The notes beneath the pieces were generated by a model that saw only the letters and a program-made list of their open reading frames with translations, was not told the DNA's origin and did no database searches. A DNA stretch of 64,000 nt from Polyodon spathula. Its lineage: Eukaryota > Chordata > Actinopteri > Acipenseriformes > Polyodontidae. Both the position numbers and the translations under genes were made by a program. The stretch lies in the NCBI RefSeq assembly GCF_017654505.1, contig NC_054540.1, forward strand, positions 39,320,468 to 39,384,467, in the 5' to 3' direction. Positions 1 through 10,577 of the stretch are shown one piece after another (within the stretch, counting starts at the first letter, position 1; each line of letters opens with the position of its first letter).

Positions 1-498
1 AGCAAGAAAAAAGAAGCTACAAATTACGACGTTGGTCAGATATAAAGAAGCATTGTTATATGTGTAGACCATGTATATCTCAGTGGGCCATATTTTCAAA
101 GTGATTACTCAGGTTTTGAACTGTTCATTTTATAAAACTAGAGACAAATAGCTGAGTAATATAATCCAAGTTCTCTTGAGGTGTTTGTATCTAATTTTGT
201 AATGTTGACATTATTTTTTTTTTCCTTCCAAAAAAAGGAGTTAAAGACTGGAGATAAAAATATGGTCCACTGTGTCTCAAATATGTTCTATACTAAGCAG
301 AGCACACCCCTATCTGCATCTACAAGACAACCTAACATGACTTAGAGATAGCACATACAATACTATGGAGTTCTGCAGTTGACACAGCTGCTGTAAAACT
401 TTAGTTGCCAGAAACAAGCAACAAATCAGTTAAGCAGAAAAGCCACAGTTACTGGAATATCCAGGCAGCAGATTGTTCCCCAAAACAACAAAGATTAC

Positions 499-621
499 CA
501 GTTTCCTGAGGCTTGGACTGTCTGGTGCCCTATTGGAAATGTAATCAGAGTGCATCACGTATATCTTCCATGTCGCCGAGCAGCCACTGGCTTTCTCTGC
601 TGCATAGCAACGCCAGAGAGT
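499..621 (-). CDS. KCNQ1: KCNQ1 exon 9 (helix A end, A-B linker)
   Basis: 123 bp, matching human exon 9. The first codons TLWRCYAAE complete the IQ-type calmodulin site (human TAWRCYAAE). TWKIYV matches human TWKIYI. The rest, MHSDYISNRAPDSPSLRKL, differs strongly from human, as expected for the variable helix A-B linker. The acceptor is TTTCAG and the donor GTAATC. The exact exon length and phase make this a confident call despite the divergence. Confidence 0.9.
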
Positions 622-1429
622 CTGAAAGAGAAAAATGAGAAATCACACACTTTGGCTGAGAGGGTATACATAAGCAATTTTACTCTACATACTAGGGCAG
701 TGCTGATATGTGTATTTTCCAAGTAATTCCATTTAATAAACTCAACACAATATAAAGAGTTCTCTCTTGAGAACTATCAAATAGAGATCTATCAAATTAA
801 CTAGCATTAGCCAGCAGTAGCTCTTAAAGTAAATGTTGATAGGTAAGAAAGGTGAACATTGAAATGATTATATAACTCCCTACCATGCAACCACCACAGT
901 ATTCTTACTGCTTTATGTTTTAGGGGGTTTTATTTAACTAAAAAAAAACAATTTCGTGGTGTACCAAGAAAGGGTCAGAGAAGAGCGCATTCTGTACAGA
1001 CTAGTGTCACATGCCAGGGTGGTTATTTGGAATTCTAATTTTCTATTAGAAAGTATGTGCTAATTGGCCACTGTAAAATCAATGCAACACCACTACGGTT
1101 ATAGATGTACAGTACATTATTATAGCTAAGGTCGAGTAGGCAGTTTAATGTTGAACCCAATTTTCTTTACTTTAATAACTTTGACCCTGTTCAATGGATT
1201 TGCATGACAATTTGGATGTGCGGTCTGTTTGGTTAGATCTCTTGATGTTCTGGTCGGATATGCGGATTCCCCATACTATCCACTATCCATAAAACAAATA
1301 GAAAATCTGTGTTTTTTGCTGTCTCTAGCTCCAAAACAAATTTTTGTTTGACAATTTTAGGGTACAAGGGGACTAGCCCAGAGTAGAGCCTTTTCTGGTT
1401 TGGTGAAAAAATATTAATCTGTCTTAAGT
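622..1429. other. Intron 8, 3' part, no gene seen
   Basis: AT-rich intronic sequence between exon 9 and the hAT remnant. Short open frames on both strands show no recognisable motif. It holds poly-T and poly-A runs near 210-235 and 941-950. Confidence 0.6.
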
Positions 1430-2730
1430 TGCTTGACATCGTGCCACTTAAAGACAGAACCCGGGGTGTGAACATCAAAGAAGTATTAACGCCTGTGATT
1501 GAGAAAGCCAAGCTACCTTTAAAGAAGCTTACTGCAGCTGCTACGGATGGAGAGGCATGTTAGGCCCTGTAAGTGGGTTAGTGAGCCTTTGTAAAGCTGA
1601 TGATAGCTTTCCTTTCCTGAATTCTGGAAATGTCATTGCATTATTCATCGAGATCAACTGGTATAAAAAACATCTGAATTTGGAGTATGTTATGAAAATT
1701 GATCTGGAAATTGTCAACTACATTCGTACAAACAATCAAAAAATCTGATTGAAGAACTTTGTGAAGAAGATTTTTCAGGAGAGCTGGTGCTTTACTGCAC
1801 TGTACGATGGCTTTCTGGAGGAAAGGTTATCGCTTTTTTTTTTTTTTTTAATTATTGAATGCTGTGAAACTATTCATAGAAGCGAAGGGCAAAGAATACT
1901 GTGAACTGACAGACCCTCAGTGGGTTCTAAATTTGGCATTTCTGGCAGATATGTTGTTGCATTTGGATAAACCAAATGTGAGTCTACAAGGGAAGTTAAA
2001 GATGTTGCCCAAGCTTGTGCAATGTGTGTTTGCATTTGTAAACTAATTTCAGTTGTTTCAGAGACCGTTGCAAAAAGGAGAACTGACACACTTTCTGTTG
2101 ATGTTAAAAGCCAATTCAGTTAACGATACAACAGAAGCACTACGACATCGCTATTCAGGCCTGCTTCAAGCTCTTCAATACAGAGTATACATCGCTACTC
2201 AGGCCTGCTTCAAGCTCTTCAATACAGAGTATACATCGCTACTCAGGCCTGCTTCAAGCTCTTCAATACAGAGTATACATCACTACTCAGGCCTGCTTCA
2301 AACTCTTCAAGATGATTTCAAAATCTTTGTGGTTTAACCCTTTCAACGCTGAAGCACTGTTTGAAGTCTCTGTTAGTCACTAATGAAGCAGCTTCTCAAA
2401 TGGAAATCAACTTTTCAAATGGAAATCATTGAACTTCGAGAAGATAACAGATTGAAGTCTATTCTAAAAGAGGGAACACTTAACTTTTAGAGCTTTGTGC
2501 CAAAGGACACATACCCAAACATAAGGCATGCTGCTCTCCGACTTATTTCAATGTTTGACTCAACCTGCGTTTGTGAGTCCGTTTTTTCTACTCTCAAACA
2601 TGTTAAATCCAAGTACAGATCTGTTCTGACTGATGCACACTTACATGAACTGTTGCATTCAAGCACAGCGGAGTACAAACTGCATTTCAAGAAAATAGTC
2701 CAAAGTAAAGAATGCCAAAAGCCACACTGA
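1430..2730 (+). pseudogene. hAT transposase pseudogene
   Basis: Fragments of a hAT-superfamily transposase of the type seen in GTF2IRD2/ZBED-like repeats. In order they are: PLKDRTRGVNIKEVL with KLPLKKLTAAATDG (about 1440-1555), the G-LV-LCK-D-SFP stretch (1570-1625), KGKEYCELTDPQWV with LAFLADMLLHLD (1880-1975), and the C-terminal dimerisation block (2497-2730) with YPNIRHAALRLISMF, CVCESVFSTLKHVKSKYRS and LTDAHLHELL. Several frameshifts and stops separate the pieces, so it cannot make a working enzyme. A 44-bp tandem repeat interrupts it at 2146-2310. Terminal repeats and the 8-bp duplication were not located. Confidence 0.85.
2146..2310 (+). repeat. 44-bp tandem repeat inside hAT remnant
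   Basis: Three full units starting at 2146, 2190 and 2234, and a partial fourth at 2278. Each holds the core CAGGCCTGCTTCAAGCTCTT. Units differ by one or two bases. 44 is not a multiple of three, so each added unit shifts the reading frame of the old transposase. Confidence 0.9.
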
Positions 2731-4440
2731 GTGTAGATCCTGCCTGTGTACATACTTACATATTAAGTATGTACTGGAAAAAAGAAAGGTCAGCTGCATT
2801 TAACATTGTGTGTGATATACTTGTAATAGTAACTGCAGTAAAAAATATCAGTGAAATGCTAAATGAAGCACTTTTAAAAGTTTGTGACTCTTTGTCACTG
2901 TACGTTTTATTTTCTTGGCTCTTGGTCTGTGAAGGTTGGCCACCCCTGGATTACTGTATCCTGTCTCTGTTGTACCGTGGTATATGCGGTAGTAACTCAA
3001 TGGTTGGGCATGCTGTGTTTGACCAATCGCTTCCAACATTTTAGGAATGTGTGGGAGGGTTTAGTCTCTGAAACATGTGAATAGTGGATTGATCGCGTCA
3101 TCAAATGGTGAAAGATTGATGCCTAAACTGGCCTATAGGACTGTAGGTCTGTGTTGTTCAGTCTGGAATCCAGTAAGTCAAATAAACAAACTGAAGAGTT
3201 TTATATTTCGGTTCGTAGTGTGACCAAATCCTGATGGATACAACCTTTAGCAGACTCACAGGAGACATTTGTCAAAACTAATCAGTCGTTATTGATTGCT
3301 CTATACTGTCCTAGGCTATGCTGCACCATCCGCAGTAACAATAATATTATAAACTATGTTGGTGTCCTAAAGGCTGCAAGTGAGTAATCGCTTATAAAAT
3401 ATTAGGACGTGTGTAGGGGGATTTAGTCTTTCTAAATTAAATTTTGAATTTAGTTTTTGTCTACATTTAAAAATATGTATAGTTTACATATTGACCCGGC
3501 AATGTTCTGTTTTAAATGTTTACTATTATTTATTAATACAAATGTTGACGCAGCCATGACAGAAACATACTAACTCCTGTTTTTTTTAGATAGTTAACAT
3601 ATTAGCAATTCAAGACACATGCAGTTTATCTAATTGTTAAGAAATGTTAAGAAATTACTTTTATAAGTCTCTAAAGTGGCACAGAAATTGATAGTATTTC
3701 ATTGTTTTCCCCATTAAATCTGCAATATCTCAATCAGTTGAGTAGATATACCCAAATAAATTATATCATTGAAAAGTTCAGATTGTTGTTCTGTGAGCAG
3801 TGTTTTGTTTACAACCTTTTTATTTTAATAAAAACGACGCACCAGAGGGCTCTTTCACCCGTAATACCTGTTTGTGTGTATCTCTATCAGCTGTCTGGTC
3901 TTGGAACCTCATCACTCAACCAAACTCTCACAGGGTTATTCTCAAAGGAGAGCTGCTGCAGGATAGTGCTATATGCCATTATTTCAACTGTTTTTTTTTT
4001 TTTTTTGCATCTCTATTTTTCCCACAGATTGAGTATTTTCTAAAGCTGCAGAAAGCATGGTGGAAATCTAGCTTCTACTTTTTTTCATTAGATATTGCGA
4101 TGCTTTCTTTTTGGCAGAATATATAATGATCTAAGAATCTGTGTCTATTTTCCAAAGACCAAAGTGGTGGATAATTTCAACTTCTACTAGTTAGTTTTTC
4201 GTCTGCTTCAGAATGGTCAATACGTCAATCTGCTATCCAGTAAAAAGAGTGACAGCACTTCAGATCATAGGCACAACTACTGTTCCCCCCTCAAAATTCA
4301 AGATGAACAAACAATGCACCTAGGAAAGTTCCTGACATGAAACGTGTCTAATTTTGTTTTTGTTTCATTTATAAACCATACAAATAAATGCACAGTATGA
4401 AAAATGACAACTAATTTCACATCATTGTGTTTTATATCCA
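2731..4440. other. Intron 8 stretch, no gene seen
   Basis: AT-rich sequence with no recognisable coding content. A T-rich run is at about 3991-4007. Around 3828-3950 there is a short GC-richer segment with an AATAAA-like signal that may be a worn LTR end, but I cannot assign it. Confidence 0.4.
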
Positions 4441-4454
4441 ACTATATGAATAAG

Positions 4455-4660
4455 TGGTGTCACAGATGACTTGTAGTGATGATGTCAGACCCTGAAGAAA
4501 CACACACAGCACTGTGAGATGAAATGGTGAAGGTGCTTGTTTACACACGTTTACTGCAAATAAAAAAAGATTAAACAGACAAAAACAATTTATAACAAAA
4601 ACGGCGCGTTGGCCAATACAGACAGACAAAACGAACAGACAAAACGAGCTGAAGCCTGGC
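4455..4660 (-). repeat. Worn LTR fragment, family A-like
   Basis: Reverse-strand resemblance to the 3' half of the family A LTR: the GTCTGTTCGTTTTG and TTGGCC-GCGC motifs, and an end resembling TGTGACA (here TGTCACAGATGA near 4459). It is divergent and lacks the 5' half. The sequence to about 5150 contains further repeat-like DNA that I could not assign. Confidence 0.45.
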
Positions 4661-5162
4661 TGAAGCCTGGCGGAAGCTGGGATTGCCGGACCGAGCACGG
4701 CCGGCGAAACTAAAAAACCCATTGGAAAAGGAAAGATTGTAGAAATCGGGGAATCCAAGAGCTGATCCTGAAACATGTATAGGTGGATGGAACACTGCAG
4801 CGTAGCATGGAGACCCGGGCCGCGTGGATAGCGACGGTTGGGGTGACGCTGCTGAGTGCAGCACCTTTATTTTGTAGTTTTATTACTGCGTTTTATTTTC
4901 CCTTTTTCTTTCACCTTTTGTCCTTTGTGATTTATTATTTCCAGAACACCTGCGAGTGCACCTGCATTGGACTGTATACCTGGACTGGTTTAACCGTGGT
5001 CTTGTTTACCATTGCCGGTACTCAAGCCAGGGACAACAGCGCCTTCTGTGGGCTGAAATAAATCAGTGTGCCTGAGTGGCATTACAACTAAAAGTTCTGT
5101 CTCCTTGTCAGTGAATTGCCCACCACCCTTCCACAATACCTTACGTGGGAAGGTGTTAGCAT

Positions 5163-5271
<109 letters not shown>

Positions 5272-5494
5272 TACACTGAAGAAAAATATAAATGCAACAT
5301 GCAACAATTTCAAAGATTTTACTGAGTTACAGTTCATATAAAGAAATCAGTCAACTGAAATAATTTCATTAGGCCCTAATCTATGGATTTCACATGACTT
5401 GGAATACAGATATGCATCTGTTGGTCACAGATACCTTAAACCTTAAAAAGGTAGGGGCATGGATCAGAAAACCAGTCTGTATCTGGTGTGACCA

Positions 5495-5753
5495 TGTCAC
5501 AGAGACGGCCGAAGTGGGCGGCGTCAGAACCAGGAAAGGTAAGGCAATACACAAAACACAGGATGGATGAAATGAAGTGATGAAGACGCCTGTTGGCGCC
5601 GGTTTAATACAAAATAAAAGGTTTAACAAACACGAAAAACACAGGACACGGCACTCTACGCCAAAATAAATAGACAAACGAAAACAGACTAAACTTAACA
5701 AAACGGTGCACGGACAGACACTGACAAACACGGTGAGCGGATACTTTCCCCTC

Positions 5754-5799
<46 letters not shown>

Positions 5800-6155
5800 T
5801 TATTTCCTCCGTCTCCAATCCCGTTCTCCGCTCACCGAACACCCAAAACCCAGTATGTGACAACGTGCATCTATATATACTATTGTGCTGGGATTCAATT
5901 ACCAATTAATTATTCACTTGAATCCCAGCACGTGAATTAATAAAGTGCAATTCCCCGTGCTCACATATTACTACATTTTACTTGCACGTGAAGTGCTGTG
6001 CAATCCTCGTGCCTAAATACACATATACATTTTTAAACACTCGTGTTACACAGACCCGTTTATATCCCGTGTACCAATGTCTATACACCAACATTTAAAC
6101 ACACCACACGCAACACATAACAGATAATATACACAGGGGCGGGCACTTTGTTACA
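5495..6155 (-). repeat. Solo LTR, family A, nested in Tc1
   Basis: 661 bp in reverse orientation. It begins TGTCACAGAGACGGCC and ends CACTTTGTTACA, which is the reverse of the LTR ends seen at 9822-10448 (TGTGACAAAGTGCC ... TTTGTGACA). The 5-bp target duplication GACCA lies at 5490-5494 and 6156-6160. No internal region remains, so it is a solo LTR formed by LTR-LTR recombination. It carries a (TTA)n array at about 5752-5799 where the 9.8-kb copy carries (AG)n. Confidence 0.92.
5872..5879 (-). promoter_or_regulatory. TATA-like box of solo LTR
   Basis: TATATATA in the context GTATATATAGATGCACGTTG, identical in position to the same motif in the two LTRs of the complete copy at 10092 and 12678. 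The conserved position suggests the LTR core promoter. Confidence 0.5.
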
Positions 6156-6156
6156 G

Positions 6157-7141
6157 ACCACCATAAGCCTCATGCAGCGCAACACATCTCCTTCGCATAG
6201 AGTTGATCAGGCTGTTGATTGTGGCCTGTGGAATATTGTCCTCTTCAATGGCTGTGTGAAGTTGCTGGATACTGGCGAGAACTGCAACACGCTGTCGTAC
6301 ACGTCGATCCAGAGCATCCCAAACATGCTCAATGGGTGACATGTCTGGTGAGTATGCAGGCCATGGAAGAACTGGGACATTTTCAGCTTCCAGGAATTGT
6401 GTATAGATCCTTGTGACATGGGGCCGTACATTATCATGCTGAAACTTGAGGTGATGGCAGCGGATGAATGACACGACAATGGGCCTGAGGATCTCGTCAC
6501 GGTATCTGTGTGCATTCAAATTGCCATCAATAAAATGCAATTGTGTTCACTGTCCGTAGCTTATGCCTGCCCATACCATAACCCCACCGCCACCACGGGG
6601 GACTCTGTTCACAACGTTGACATTAGCAAACCGCTCGCCCACATGACTCCATACGTGCTGTCTGCCATCTGCCTGGTACAGTTGAAACCGGGAGTCATCC
6701 GTAAAGAGCACACTTCTCCAGCGTGCCAGTGGCCATCGAAGGTGAGCATTTGCCCACTTTAGTCGGTTACGACACCGAACTGCAGTCAGGTCAAGACCCT
6801 GGTGAGGACGACGAGCACATAGATGAGCTTCCCTGAGACGGTTTCTAACAGTTTGTACAGAAATTCTTCAGTTGTGAAAACCCACGGTTTCATCAGCTGT
6901 CCGAGTGGCTGGTCTCAGACGATCCCACAGGTGAAGATGTGGAAGTCTTGGCTGGCGTGGTTACACGTGGTCTATGGTTGTGAGGCCGGTTGGATGCACT
7001 GCCAAATTCTCTAAAACAACGTTAGAGGCAGCTTATGGTAGAGAAATGAACATTCAATTCTCTGGCGACAGCTCTTGTGGACATTCCTGCAGTCAGCATG
7101 CCAATTGCACGCTCACTCAAAACTTGAGACATCTGTGGCAT
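6157..7141 (-). pseudogene. Tc1 transposase pseudogene
   Basis: The reading starts at a minus-strand ATG near 7141 ([19 protein letters not shown]) and runs through the helix-turn-helix domain. It then breaks by frameshift and stop (about 7012) before the catalytic domain, which stays open from about 6540 to 6156. Visible catalytic-region motifs are FQHDNVRPHVTRI and WPAYSPDMSPIEHVWDAL, holding the second Asp and the Glu of the DDE triad (a DD34E family). The last codons of the enzyme are cut off by the solo LTR at 6155; the few remaining bases lie at about 5470-5494. Non-functional. Confidence 0.85.
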
Positions 7142-7332
7142 TGTGTTGTGTGACAAAACTGCACATTTTAGAGTGGCCTTTTATTGTCCCTAGCACAAGG
7201 TGCATCTGTATAATGATCATGCCGTTTAATCAGCTTCTGGATATGCCACACCTGTCAGGTGGATGGGTTATCTTGGCAAAGGAGAAATGCTCACTAACAG
7301 GGATGTATATTTTTTTGTATATACACACACAC

Positions 7333-7545
7333 ACGGTTCTGCCAGGATTCAATTACTAATTAATTATTCACTTGAATCCCAGCACATGAACTAATTTGTG
7401 CAATACCTGTGCCTAAATACAACTATATATTTTAAATCACTCGTGCTACACAGAACCATTTATATCCTGTGCACCAATACCTATAGACCAATATTAACAC
7501 ACCACATGCAACATATAACACAGAACTCACAACATGAAAACTCGT
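7333..7545 (-). repeat. Partial family A LTR
   Basis: Reverse-strand match to the 5' third of the family A LTR: AATTACTAATTAATTATTC, GAATCCCAGCACATGAACTA and the later CCTAAATACAACTATATATT block. It resembles the 35.8-kb copy more than the 10-kb copy. It abuts the right end of the Tc1 element. The 3' half is absent. Confidence 0.75.
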
Positions 7546-7989
7546 GTTAATCAACAAATTGGTATGCAGCATTGATTTTGGCATTTTTTAAGCGGTCATT
7601 AAACCTATTTTGTTAAATGATCATTTTAATGTGATTTATGATATTATGTTGATTTACAAATAATGTTAATATCTTAACGAGCAGAGCTTTTCTTTGCATG
7701 GGGATTTAAAAGCAAATTTGTGTTAATTGTTATAATTTATCAGGAGTTAATTTGCACTTGGAAAAAGAGGGTTTCAATTAACGAAAAAGTATATAACTCT
7801 GAAACAGACATTAAACAAATTGAACCGCATCTGTGGCGCCAATGATACAGAGATCGAGTGTACACATCCAGGGTTAATTTCTTACAGACTACCTCGATAA
7901 TTCAATATTTGTAGTTATGAAAATATTTAAGCCTTTTCTATACTTGGTGGTTATGAATGAGATTTATTCACTTACTTTAACCATGTGTA

Positions 7990-8110
7990 ACCTTGGGGGC
8001 TCTCAAGTGGTGCATCCATTAAAGGCACTCCACATGGCATGCAGGATGCACCCTATAGCCTGGATGTAGCCGGTTCAAGTCCAGGTTATTCTATTGCCAA
8101 CCATGGATGG
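7990..8110 (+). repeat. tRNA-like SINE fragment
   Basis: GGGGGCTCTCAAGTGGTGCA resembles a pol III A-box region and GCCGGTTCAAGTCCAGG, about 65 bases later, a B box. The layout suggests a tRNA-derived SINE head. The body and tail are not identified. Confidence 0.5.
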
Positions 8111-9816
8111 GAGTTCCCAGGATTTCAAAACTGAAATCTTGGTGTCAAAAATGGCATATTAGATATTACAATACATTTTCCTTTGGCAAATGGGGATTTG
8201 CTTTTAACATCTGTGTCTTATCCACAAAAGAACGCAGAACAGGCGTCAAGGACACACAGCGACGCACTAGGAATGTGATCAAGATCATTGACATGGATTT
8301 TGTGTAAACGTATTTGCAATGCGTTATAAGATGTTCTTATAATACTGTAAGTGTTCAGTGGCTACTTCTAATCATGTTGAGTTTATTTATCGCGGAGGCC
8401 AAACCATAACAGAAAACACATAGTTAGTGGAATTCATTGAACAATTAAATATAAACAAATTGTGAATTGGGTTAGGGAGTTCTAATTTTAAAAGCTAGAT
8501 ATATAATGAAGTGTTACATATGTGGTATACATGTACAATAACTAACTACAAACACCAATAGCACTTGAAACATACGCATTTATAGCCTACAATCGTACTT
8601 ACTAAAATACATACAAAAGTAGATTTCATCATAAGAAAATAAATTCCAACCAATATACATAGATGGCTTATGGTATTATTATATTTTTAACAGAAAAAAA
8701 AAAAAAAAAAAAACATTGCAAAATCCACATTAAAGAGTTGCATATAGTAAGCCGTGACAAAATATTCTGCCATTGAGGGTAAATGACTAACGTGCTGTCC
8801 GATTTTTATCCACACGCCAGACAATCGTTAAGCAGCATTTTATATGTGAAGTGTATTTGATTTGGCTGCTCCTCGCTGGTGGGAGAGCCGCCACCCTGTA
8901 CGCTAGTAGTTTCATTTTTCTTGATCTCGTTAACAAGCATTTTGATTAACAAGTTCCCCTTATCAAGTCATTAAGACAGGATGTATGTGACCTGCGACAA
9001 TTAAGCTTTTTGACGAGAAACACAACCAAATCATTAAAGGATTGATTTGATTAACACATTTTGTTTGAAAAATCACATGATACAATAACACTGTTTTTTG
9101 AAAATCCTGCCCAAAGCACTTTAATATACATTTGGAAAGAAACGCTGTATTTTCTGGTTACATTACATTAAGGTATTTGTATTTGTACATTTAGAGCAAA
9201 CAAATCATATACGATTATGACCCACTTAAATACTGCAATTTACAAACGTTTACTTGTAAAAACATGCTGAACTGCTGTATTTTATTACAGTAGTCATTTA
9301 CAAGGACAGCCACAAGCTCCAAGGACTGATATGCACTCCAGTGTCATGCTAATATATCTTTTCCAGAATGTCACTGTGGCCCTACTATCAAAGCTAGTCA
9401 GGGAGGGCTTTGTGATGGGAGTTTCTTAATGCAGATGACAACCTAATTCAAACAGGTTCTGTCTAAAATGAACCACCTGTTTGGACCCTACAGAACGGCA
9501 AGTGCTGCAAAGATATCGAATGGCTAAGGCTACGATACTGAATTTATATGACAAAGTTAAAGACCCCTTAGAGTCAAGCCCTGAGGGGTCCTGCAGTTCC
9601 AGTGTCACTCACAGCCCAGTCATTCTTTGCCACAGGTTGTTTATATGATATCCTGTTTACACTCAAATGTTATTCATTTTCATAAAGTGAGGATATGTTA
9701 GGCCAAAATGAAAAATAAATGAATAAATACATTTTTTTAAATGTTTGATTGAACCATTGATTGAAATCTTGAAATTACATAAAACTCTCATTTGTGTCAT
9801 TAACATATACCGGTAC
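8111..9816. other. Intron 8 stretch, no gene seen
   Basis: AT-rich intronic DNA with a poly-A run at about 8694-8713 and no coding signal that I trust. Confidence 0.6.
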
Positions 9817-10091
9817 GTTTCTGTGACAAAGTGCCCACCCCTGTGTATATTATCTGTTATGTGTTGCGTGTGGTGTGTTTAATGTTGGTGTATAGACATT
9901 GGTACACGGGATATAAACGTGTCTGTGTAACACGAGTGTTTAAAATGTATGTGTGTATTTAGGCACGAGGATTGCACAGCACTTCACATGCAAGTAAAAT
10001 GTAATAATATGTGAGCATGGGGAATTGCACTTTATTAACTCACGTGCTGGGAGTTAAGTGAATAAATAGTAATTGAATCCCAGCACAACAG

Positions 10092-10099
10092 TATATATA
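10092..10099 (+). promoter_or_regulatory. TATA-like box, 5' LTR
   Basis: TATATATA within CAGTATATATAGATGCACG. The motif and its surroundings recur in the 3' LTR (12678), the nested solo LTR and the copies at 35.8 and 52.4 kb. Confidence 0.5.
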
Positions 10100-10147
10100 G
10101 ATGCACGTTGTCACATACTGGCGGTTGGGTGTTCGGGAGTGGAGAAC

Positions 10148-10149
<2 letters not shown>

Positions 10150-10201
<52 letters not shown>
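10150..10201 (+). repeat. (AG)n microsatellite within LTR
   Basis: About 25 AG units in the 5' LTR, after the TATA-like box. The 3' LTR has the same array but longer (12735-12800). Confidence 0.95.
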
Positions 10202-10202
<1 letters not shown>

Positions 10203-10339
10203 GTAACTATAAATCTCAATTGTTTGTGTAGCGTTCGTCCACTCTGTGTTTTGTCCGTGTCTGTTCGTTTTGTTTGTCTGTTTATTTTGGCGCGAAGTGC
10301 CGTGTCCTGTCTTTTGTTTGTTAAACCCTTTTATTTTAC

Positions 10340-10345
10340 AATAAA
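10340..10345 (+). promoter_or_regulatory. LTR polyadenylation signal
   Basis: AATAAA in TTTTACAATAAACTGG, repeated in the 3' LTR at 12938-12943, which would serve the full-length transcript. Confidence 0.55.
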
Positions 10346-10450
10346 CTGGTGCCAGCCAGCGCCACCATCATTTCATTTCACATCATCGTCTTTGTATATT
10401 TCATTCCTTCCTGGTTCTGACGCCGCCCACTTGGCCGTCTTTGTGACACG

Positions 10451-10470
10451 TGGTGTCCTGCGTGGGATTT
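10451..10470 (+). promoter_or_regulatory. Primer binding site, tRNA-Leu type
   Basis: TGGTGTCCTGCGTGGGATTT lies two bases after the 5' LTR. From memory it matches the 3' end of a tRNA-Leu whose acceptor reads TGACA-CCA, with a few mismatches. The same two-base offset occurs in the Gmr1-type element (TGG at 25777) and in the 14.1-kb element (TGG at 14606). Confidence 0.6.
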
Positions 10471-10577
10471 AACAGCGCCTCCAAGCGTCAGACCAGGAGG
10501 GGTTTTTTGTGTGGAAGAAAAAAAAAAAAGGGCGTCTTGGGATTACAAAAAAAAAAAACAAAGAAAGAAAGAAAGAA

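Larger units (their letters stand above)
5273..7310 (-). mobile_element. Tc1-like transposon, split by solo LTR
   Basis: Minus-strand Tc1/mariner element of a family common in fish genomes. The left part (5273-5494) is the 3' non-coding end, the middle (5495-6155) is an inserted solo LTR, and the right part (6156 to about 7310) carries the transposase remnant and the 5' region. The insertion is clean: GACCA flanks the LTR on both sides as a 5-bp target duplication. The Tc1 must therefore be older than the LTR insertion. The end points of the Tc1 are approximate because inverted repeats were not clearly visible. Confidence 0.85.
9822..10448 (+). repeat. 5' LTR of family A element
   Basis: 627 bp, beginning TGTGACAAAGTGCCCACC and ending GCCGTCTTTGTGACA. 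It holds a TATA-like box at 10092, an (AG)n array at 10150-10201 and an AATAAA signal at 10340. It carries about 27 bp near 9965-9991 that the 3' LTR lacks; the missing segment is bounded by a short repeated GCA. Confidence 0.92.
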
